Assembly (NCBI GenBank): GCA_032717465.1
Contig: CM064670.1
Coordinates: forward strand, 12,137,899 to 12,201,898
Source: Coenobita brevimanus
Lineage: Eukaryota > Arthropoda > Malacostraca > Decapoda > Coenobitidae
DNA length: 64,000 nucleotides
Direction of reading: 5' to 3'
In this document: in pieces, positions 57,110-64,000 of the stretch
How the letters are laid out: every line of letters starts with the position of its first letter
Numbering within the stretch: position 1 is the first letter of the stretch
Notes under the pieces: model-generated
Seen by the model: only the letters and a program-made list of their open reading frames with translations
What the model was told of the DNA's origin: nothing
Database searches by the model: none
Made by a program: the position numbers and the translations under genes

Positions 57110-57610
57110 AAAAAAGTTTGTGTTTAGTCTGCTTCTTCCAGCCATCTCACTCTTACATAGAGCTCTTTACTTCCCTTCCTCCTCCATCGTCCTCTTTCTT
57201 CATTTTTTCTCTCTCTCTTTCTCCCTGTATTCATCCTCGTTTCTTCTTACTTCGGTCTCTCTCTCTCTTTTTTTTTTTTTTTTTTCTCTCCCGCACCCTC
57301 TTTCCTTCAGCCCCTTCTACCTTTCATCATTTATCAGTTCTAATTCCTTTTCTCCCGTCTTCCAAGCTCTTTCTCTCCTTCCTTTCTTCCTCCATTCTTC
57401 TCATCTCCTATCCATTTGCATCCATTCCCATCCTTTCTTCCTCCTTTATTCCTTCTTTTCTCCCACCCTCATTTACGCCTTCCTTCCTTCCCTTCTTATG
57501 CTCTTCCCCATCTTCTTCCTCCTTTATTTTTTTTCCTTCATAATTCCTCCCTCTTTCTTTCCTCTCTGTCTTCTTCCCTTCTTTTTCCTCCTCACCACCT
57601 TCCCTGGAGC
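57110..57610 (+). repeat. polypyrimidine tract
   Basis: C/T-rich with poly(T) near 57270; long Ser/Phe/Leu frames are artefacts. Confidence 0.88.
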
Positions 57611-57618
57611 TACAGAGT

Positions 57619-57626
<8 letters not shown>

Positions 57627-57676
<50 letters not shown>

Positions 57677-57722
57677 CTATCTACCTATCTATCTATCTGT
57701 CTATCTATCTATATATTTATCC
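57627..57722 (+). repeat. (TA)n and (TATC)n
   Basis: (TA)n at about 57629-57672 followed by CTATCTATC repeats. Confidence 0.95.
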
Positions 57723-57759
57723 ATCATCACCACTATCTCTTAAATGTCTTCACATTACT

Positions 57760-58521
57760 GTATGTCCTCTAGATCTCGTCTGTCTCCACTCTCCACTCTC
57801 TGTCCAGTGTCTCTTCATGCCACTCCACTATCTCTTATATTTCTCCATCTTCTCACAACATCTCTGTCTGTTCAGTGTCTCTTGAGGGTCTGTCCACTAT
57901 TTCTTCACTATCTCTCATGACTCCACTATCACTCCATTATCTTTCCACCTTCTCTCAAACTTCCTATCTCTCCACTGTTTTTCCGCTGTCTTCCCATTCT
58001 CTCCACTGACTGTTTCCGAACTTTTCATTATCTCTCCAGTGCTTATCCACAATCTTCTTCCCGTCTCTCGACTATCTCTCCCATATCCCTCCCTCTCTAT
58101 CCACAATCTGTTCCCTGTCTCTGCAGTCCCTTTCCACTGTCTTTTCTTTTTCTTCGCTATCTCTCCACTATCTCTTCAGTGTCTTTCCATTGTCTCTACT
58201 TTTGTCTTCTTTATCTCTTCATGTCTCTCTTCTGTCTCTTCGCTCTCTCCAACACCCCTTTTTTCTCCCTGCTGTCTCTCAACTCTCCCCCTCTTTTCCT
58301 TCAATGTCTGCCTTGAATCTCTCCACTGTCCTTTCAGTTTCACTCCACTGTCACCCTACTATCTCTCCAGACATTCTATTGTCTAGTGTCTCTTCTTTTT
58401 CTCCACTATCTCTCTGCTATCTCTCCAATCTTAGTGGTGTGCTGATCTCCGCATTACCGTCCCTAACGTCAGCCTGATAAGATATTTCCAGGACTCACAA
58501 TCGAGTTGCTATGATGCTGTC

Positions 58522-58583
<62 letters not shown>
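57760..58583 (+). repeat. CTCCACTGTCTCT minisatellite module, copy 1
   Basis: Degenerate ATCTCTCCACTGTCTCT-type units run to about 58440. A unique-looking segment (GCTGATCTCCGC, CAGCCTGATAAGATATTTCC) follows, then a (GA)n run at about 58525-58583. The same order recurs at 62735-63145. Confidence 0.85.
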
Positions 58584-58587
<4 letters not shown>

Positions 58588-58734
58588 ACGAAAGAGAATT
58601 GCAAGAGCCCATTAAGACTGAGAGCTGGCTGGTGTTCACAAAGAAGGGACGACCATCAAAGAAGAAAGACACCAAAAACAAATAAAGCTAATATAGGAGG
58701 TGGTATGAGACGAAGCGAAGGGGTGTGAATCATT

Positions 58735-58766
<32 letters not shown>

Positions 58767-58846
58767 CTAAGTAGTACAAAGGATAACAAACAGCAATAGG
58801 CCTATTCATTCATTCAGGCCATTATTTTCATAGATATTAAGACTGT
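58584..58846. other. no gene; target site of LINE
   Basis: Includes (GA)n at about 58737-58765. The last 15 bases AGATATTAAGACTGT (58832-58846) are duplicated after the LINE insertion. Confidence 0.7.
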
Positions 58847-60143
58847 GTGTGACTGGTAAAATATATGGTAGAATACTCATTGATAGGGTTAAGCATATGA
58901 CAGAGGAGCTAGTTGGAGAAGAACAAGGGGGATTTAGGAAGGGAAAAGGGTGTGTAGATCAGATATTTGTTCTAAGATGTTTAGTGGAGAAGTATCTAGA
59001 GAAGGGAAGGAAAGTGTATGCTGCCTTCATGGACTTGGAGAAAGCCTATGACAGAATAGATAGGCAAGGTATGTGGAAGGTATTAAGAATATATGGAGTG
59101 GAGGGGAAATTGTTGAGTGCTGTAAGAATATGTATGAGGGAGCTAGGGTTACGGTTCGAGTGGATGGTGAGCTGAGTGAGTTCTTTGATCTCAATGTGGG
59201 ACTGAAACAGGGTTGTGTGATGTCTCCATGGCTGTTTAATATATACATGGATGGGGTTGTAAAGGAGGTGCAGGGTAGGGCAGTGGATGTGGGGGTGGCT
59301 CTAATGAATGAGGGTGAGATTTGGAAGCTTCCGGTGTTGCTGTTTGCTGATGATACAGTACTTTTGAGTGAAGATGAATGGGAGTTGCAAGGCTTGGTGA
59401 ATGAATTTGGGACAGTGTGTAGGAGGAGCAAGCTGAAAGTTAATGTAAACAAAAGTAAAGTTATGGTGTTTGAGAGGAATGAAGTCACAGAGTGTGCAGT
59501 GAGGTTGGATGGTGAGGATATGGAGAATGTGAGTGCATTCAAGTACTTGGGTAGTGTGATGAGTAAGGATGGAACTTTGGGGGATGAAGTGCGTGAAAGG
59601 GTACAGCAGGGAAGGAAGGTCGTTGGTACACTGAAAGCAGTGATGAGAAATAGGGAGGTGAGTATGGAAGTTAAGAAGTCACTGCATGATAGTATTGTGA
59701 TCCCTACCATGACGTATGGAAGCGAGGCGTGGACCTTGCAAGAGGGGAACAAGTCAAGAGTGAGAGCAATGGCAATGAGTTACTTGAGAGGAGCATGTGG
59801 AGTGACGTGGAGGAACAGGTTGACGAATGAAGAAGTGAAGGAACGATGTGGGGTGGATGTGGATGTTGTTGAGAAGATTAGGAGAAATACACTGAGGTGG
59901 TTTGGACATGTGAAAAGAATGGAGAATGAAAGACTGACTAAGAGGGTGTATGTAGGTGAGGTGGAGGGAGGAAGAGGGAGAGGTAGACCGAGGATGAGGT
60001 GGAGGGATGGAGTTGAGAGGTATATGAGGGAGGGGGGGGTGAGTTAGGGAGAGGGTAGTCAAATGGTGGGTGACAGAGCGACTTGGAGGCGTTTTGTCTG
60101 CGGCCACCCTTTGCGGGATTAGGGCGTCGGGCTATAGATAGAT
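58847..60143 (+). mobile_element. RTE-like LINE, 5'-truncated, with 15-bp target duplication
   Basis: Begins within the RT and ends in the conserved 3' region (TTTTGTCTGCGGCCACCCTT, GGGCGTCGGGCTATA) with a (GATA)n tail. AGATATTAAGACTGT precedes (58832-58846) and follows it (60144-60158); part of the first few bases could belong to the tail. It differs from the other copies across its length (CTTTGCGGGATT instead of CAAACGGGATT in the 3' end), so it represents a separate subfamily. Confidence 0.93.
58849..60047 (+). pseudogene. reverse transcriptase fragment, second subfamily, frameshifted
   Basis: Motifs: EEQGGFRKGKGCVDQIF, FMDLEKAYD, KQGCVMSPWLF, then FADDTVLLSED with the residues missing from the 19135-21297 copy. 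The first frame ends at 59175 and the second opens at 59073. A single-base loss near 59125-59130 (in the NMYEGA region) breaks the protein. The second frame is open to TAG at 60045-60047, slightly early compared with the family. It is non-functional for lack of the N-terminal half and the frameshift. Confidence 0.92.
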
Positions 60144-60158
60144 AGATATTAAGACTGT

Positions 60159-60328
60159 CATGGATTTTTTTTATTTCTAAGATATGGATAATAACGCTAG
60201 AAGGTTTTTGCGTTCACCCCCCCCCCCTCCCTCCCGGCACCAAATCCCTCAAAGTAAAAAAGAACAACATCTCAGGTCACGAAAATGTGTTAACTGCAGT
60301 AGGTCGGTTCGCCCATGCTATATCCAGT
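60159..60328. other. no feature recognised
   Basis: Short unique stretch with a C-run near 60221. Confidence 0.5.
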
Positions 60329-60527
60329 TTACCCTAACTTGGCCTAAAATTGCTATCACCCCGTTCGTCAGTCCTGAGTTGTAGCGATATATGAACACTA
60401 AACAATGATCCTAGTCATGAAGAAGTGTTATGAAAGTAATGCAGACCCATGATAGTCTTTTCCCGTCACTAAGCTACCTGGTTTATGCTGAAAGGGGCCG
60501 AAAATCTGGATCAAGTTATAGGGCAAG
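60329..60527 (-). mobile_element. MITE family B, copy 12
   Basis: TTACCCTAACTTGGCCTAAA and ATTGCTATC at left; GTCACTAAGCTACCTGG inside; GAAAATCTGGATCAAGTTAT at right. Confidence 0.82.
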
Positions 60528-60805
60528 GAGTATATTGTCAATATTATGACTAGACTACAATAATCAGACAAGAATAACAAAGAAGGCTCTACCAAACCAA
60601 TCACCAAAAACCTGCAGGAAAACCACGAGAAGCAAGTCAGGCGGTATACAATAGATAAACTGAAGTGGAAGCTTCATATAAATAAGACGGTAGAATTATT
60701 CTACATACAACTGCTTATTCAAGATAAACGGTAATAGGTCTGTTATGAGTCTTACTGAATAGGATGAGTTTTCTATCAAAACCGTTCTAACTGTGAACAA
60801 ATTAT
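60528..60805. other. no feature recognised
   Basis: AT-rich unique sequence. Confidence 0.5.
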
Positions 60806-60873
60806 TCTATCTATCTATCTATCTATTGCCAGACGCCTCAATCCCGTTTGGGGTGGCCACAAACAAATCGCCT
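60806..60873 (-). mobile_element. RTE-like LINE, 3' tail only (minus strand)
   Basis: (TATC)n, then TATTGCCAGACGCCTCAATC and GGGGTGGCCACAAACAAATC, the reverse complement of the first-subfamily 3' end. About 48 bases of LINE body remain. Confidence 0.93.
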
Positions 60874-60877
60874 CCCA

Positions 60878-60919
60878 GTTGGTGCGATATTTATTCATCT
60901 CTATAAATATCGCACCAAC
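60878..60919. repeat. perfect 17-bp inverted repeat
   Basis: GTTGGTGCGATATTTAT (60878-60894) and its exact complement (60903-60919) surround an 8-base loop. It begins four bases beyond the 5' truncation point of the LINE tail. Confidence 0.95.
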
Positions 60920-61189
60920 ACTACTGCTTCACAACTTATTCCTTTAATCATATACTCACCATCCACGCCACATCTTGATTTTATAAAAATCTGGTTTTAA
61001 CTGTTTGTGCCTGCTGTGTTCTGTCAGTTATACTTTAAGGCATACTAACTTTTGCATCTGATTCTTTCACCCACCTTTACGCTTAGGATAAATCACCCCT
61101 GATTATACGTGCTTTAAGTCCCTCCTGACCATACATGGTTTAAATCATCCCTGACTCTACTTGGTTCTAGTGAGAACTAGTTTGTTTCT

Positions 61190-61194
<5 letters not shown>
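60920..61194. other. no feature recognised
   Basis: Unique sequence with a diverged repeat of ATCACCCCTGATTATACGTG / AATCATCCCTGACTCTAC near 61090-61160. Confidence 0.45.

Positions 61195-61266
<72 letters not shown>
61195..61266 (+). repeat. (TG)n, about 72 bp
   Basis: Uninterrupted run. Confidence 0.97.
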
Positions 61267-61269
<3 letters not shown>

Positions 61270-61633
61270 AGGTAATCTATGCTAGGAATTTAACTTTCAT
61301 TCTTTCTTCTTACAGTCGCCAGAGCTACACCAAAGTCCTAGTGTGGCTTCTAAAGTAAATTAATGTGTGGTGTTCATTTCGATGTCCCCGTCTAGAAATA
61401 AAGCATAGGAATTTGTCTGCTTTTGGTATTGTATTGATACACTGTTGTCTAGATTCCAGTCATTGCTCACCGTCACCCTTGTTTTCATGTAGAGTCTGTG
61501 TTTATATGTTTGTACGAATTTATGTGTCTAAGTACTCCACTCATGTATGTATGTATGTATGCATGTCACAAAATGCTGAACTCTAACAAACATTTGTAAC
61601 ATAACACTTCACACTCAACCACTGGGGGTCTAC
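61267..61633. other. no gene recognised; TATG repeats near 61543-61565
   Basis: Unique sequence with a short (ATGT)n tract. The final eight bases (61626-61633) are the left target duplication of the next element. Confidence 0.5.
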
Positions 61634-61946
61634 CAGGGGCGTACCTAGAGATTTGGGGGCCCGGGGGGCTAGGTTCTTTGCGAGGCCCCACTCCAGGAGG
61701 GGGCCCAGCAAAGAACCCAGCCCCCTCATTCTCAAAAGGAGGGGTCCCCGCAAAGAACCTAGCCCCCCTCATTTTCAAAACTTATCCAATATCTCAGCCG
61801 GGATTGTCGGGATGATAAATATATATTTTCTTAAATATTAATAAAAAAGCTTATAAATTTTTAAGGATTTTGGCGCCCCCTCAATTGGGGGCCCGGGGGC
61901 CAGTTTCAAACAGCCTCCCCCCCCGCCCCCCTCAGGTAAACCACTG
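61634..61946. mobile_element. hAT-like MITE
   Basis: Starts CAGGGGCGTACCTAGAG; the other end read inward is CAGTGGTTTACCTGAGG, so the termini are imperfect inverted repeats. GGGTCTAC (61626-61633) and GGTTCTAC (61947-61954) are an 8-bp duplication with one mismatch. Terminal CAG and an 8-bp duplication are hAT hallmarks. The 313-bp interior holds G- and C-run blocks and two GCAAAGAACCNAGCCCCC repeats; no transposase. Confidence 0.82.
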
Positions 61947-61954
61947 GGTTCTAC

Positions 61955-62734
61955 TGACATATCTAGTTTAGTTGGGACTGATGTTCTTTGAGGGTTATTT
62001 TGGTAACCACCAGCGACGAATGGAGGTGAAATGAGGCGAGGTAATTGGGTGCCAAGAACTTGAAAGTTTTGGCAGCTAACTACGTGGGAGTTTCACGCCC
62101 ATGGAAGGGTAAGCACTTCAGCAGGCGCAGCGAGTGAAAGCGCTTGTAGCTCATACATCCCTCTCACATTTGTATTATTTTCTTTCTTTACATCGTGTAA
62201 TTTGCATCTAATGTGTTTGTGATACACACATCACGTAATTTACAGTTTAGGTTCATTTACCAATCCCTTTGACCATTTGTAAAGTATATCGTGGTGTGTG
62301 TGATGGCCAGTTCAGTCACATGTTGAAGTAACTGTTCATCTTACTATATACTTCAGAACCAAATCTACTTGTACTGCCAGTGATTCCTGTTTCAGGACAG
62401 TTTAATTTGCAGACAGGAAGGGACAGCAACCTCATACCTGAGGCACTTAACTACTTACTAATCCCTCTATGATGCAGTACCAGATATCCCATACAATATG
62501 CAAAGCTTCTGGATATTTTACAGGAATCGGTGAATGGATCATATATATATATTCTACAGTGCGAGTATTTATGTCAGGGAAACGTAATTCAAGTCCATTA
62601 CTTTACTGTTCTCAGCAGGTTGTGTCCAAACATAATATTAAAAACTATTATATTTTTATTATTCAGTCTTGAATATGTTGACCCAGGGATTATAACGGGA
62701 TACATATCAAAACCTACCAGATGTTGCTCCTATT
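61955..62734. other. no gene recognised
   Basis: Mixed unique sequence; frames of at most about 67 codons before the repeats begin. Confidence 0.5.
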
Positions 62735-62740
62735 TCATGT

Positions 62741-62799
<59 letters not shown>

Positions 62800-63123
62800 G
62801 CGTTTTCACCATCTCCACATTACCTCTTCATTGTGTCTGCACTGTCTTCCCAATATGTCTCCACAATCTCTTACGCGTCCCTCCACTGTCTCTCCGAAAT
62901 CTCTCCACCATCATCGCTGTATCTCTACTATCTCTCCACTGTTTCTCTTCTATCTCTCCACTGTCTCTGTACAATCTCTCCCCAGTCTCTCCACTGTCTC
63001 TCCCCTCTTCAAAGTCGACATGATCTCCGCCTCATAAACCCTCTGTTATCGTCACTAACTTCAGCCTGATAAGATATTTCCGGGACTTGCACTCGAGGCG
63101 CGGTGATGCGTTCAGGGGTAGGT

Positions 63124-63145
<22 letters not shown>
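62735..63145 (+). repeat. CTCCACTGTCTCT minisatellite module, copy 2
   Basis: (CT)n at about 62742-62797, CTCCACTGTCTCTCC-type units to about 63005, then CATGATCTCCGCCTC and CAGCCTGATAAGATATTTCC (63063-63082), then (GA)n. Parallel to 57760-58583. Confidence 0.85.
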
Positions 63146-63161
<16 letters not shown>

Positions 63162-63261
63162 GACAGACAGAGAGACAGACAGAGACAGAGATAGATAGAC
63201 AAACAGACAGAGAGACAGAGACAGACAGACAGACAGAGACAAGCAGAAACAGACCAAACAT

Positions 63262-63341
<80 letters not shown>

Positions 63342-63345
63342 AGTA
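63146..63345 (+). repeat. (GACA)n, (GT)n-(GA)n
   Basis: GACAGACA tetranucleotides to about 63255, then (GT)n at about 63262-63286 switching to (GA)n to about 63340. Confidence 0.96.
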
Positions 63346-63572
63346 TGGGAACAAAAGAGAAAAAGGACAGCCTTTAATAAAGGAGGGAAATAGTGTAGGG
63401 CAATAAAACTCCAATATAAGGGCTGCAGAGAGAAGACGATGGAGTAGTCAGGAGAGGGAGGGAGAGAGAGAGAGAGAGAGAGAGGAAGCTGACATGGAGA
63501 AAGTTTCGTTAATAGGTACTGTACAAGACAATATGACCAGACAGGCGTATGGGGAAGTATGGCAGGGATTCA

Positions 63573-63620
<48 letters not shown>

Positions 63621-64000
63621 AACCCTGTCCACTCCCTTTCCATCCGATTCACTATCCCCTCTTGTCCCATCTCACCATCTCTCCCTCCCTTCCCATCCCA
63701 CCACCCCTCTCCTTCCTTCCCATCCCACTTTCTCCCATCCCATTCCATCCTATCTCTTTGTTTTCAATCCCATTCTCATTCTTTACTTTCCATTCCCCTT
63801 GCTTCACATTCTACTCTGTCCCTTTTCCTCATCGTACTTTTTCCCATTCTTTCCTATCCCACCCACTTCTCTACCTTCCCATTTCACCTTCATCTCTCTC
63901 ACTCGATGCACATCATCCACTCCTATCTCCTCCCCTTCCTTCCCATCCTACCCCCTCCCATTGCATCCCAACCTATTTTCCTCCTCTCCATTCCATCCTC
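63346..64000 (+). repeat. (GA)n runs then C/T-rich CCCATCCCA-type repeat
   Basis: (GA)n at about 63465-63483 and 63574-63616. From 63630 to the window end there are degenerate TTCCCATCCCACC-like units. No gene seen. Confidence 0.85.

Overview
This window looks like intergenic or intronic DNA from an invertebrate animal. Its character suggests a decapod crustacean (shrimp, crab or lobster type), inferred from three things: very dense, long and compound microsatellites, several 150-bp-class degenerate tandem arrays, and RTE-type non-LTR retrotransposons with (GATA)n tails. The taxon is not proven by anything here. I found no host protein-coding gene, rRNA gene or credible functional tRNA gene. 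Nearly every long open frame is a translated simple repeat or the antisense shadow of a reverse transcriptase.

The recognisable coding matter is retroelement-derived. (1) An RTE-like LINE family has one near-complete copy on the minus strand (18946-22095, endonuclease plus reverse transcriptase, broken), two 5'-truncated copies (window start to 1365; 58847-60143 with a 15-bp target duplication), two short 3' tails (29522-29662; 60806-60873) and one orphan 5' end (5181-5228). (2) An LTR element at 22998-25904 (minus strand) has about 246-bp LTRs, a 4-bp target duplication and a single 363-codon ORF resembling the C-terminal part of a Metaviridae/errantivirus-type envelope protein. No gag, protease, RT or integrase is present. 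(3) A second LTR element at 45621-49565 has 601-bp LTRs differing at one base, a 4-bp target duplication and no protein-coding capacity. Both LTR elements share the same primer-binding site core, so they appear to be related non-autonomous elements.

Small DNA elements and SINE-like units are abundant. A roughly 190-bp inverted-repeat (MITE-like) family has at least twelve copies, each carrying a tRNA A-box-like motif in recognisable copies. A hAT-like MITE (61634-61946) has a near-perfect 8-bp duplication. A strongly symmetric foldback element lies at 44210-44437. A roughly 500-bp repeat family is present three times, two of the copies forming a large inverted pair around the env-bearing LTR element. 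Several tRNA-like (SINE head) segments are also present.

Layout: 0-18 kb is LINE remnant, microsatellites, AGGTCA-rich repeats, a degenerate AT-rich array and a C-rich minisatellite. 18-27 kb is the LINE, the inverted repeat pair and the env-bearing LTR element. 27-45 kb is mostly minisatellites, including a 40-bp higher-order repeat, a 24-bp repeat and a 15-bp repeat. 45-50 kb is the young LTR element. 50-64 kb is microsatellites, the MITE cluster, a truncated LINE, the hAT-like MITE and a duplicated CT-rich module. Coordinates of degenerate repeats are approximate, because they were read by eye.
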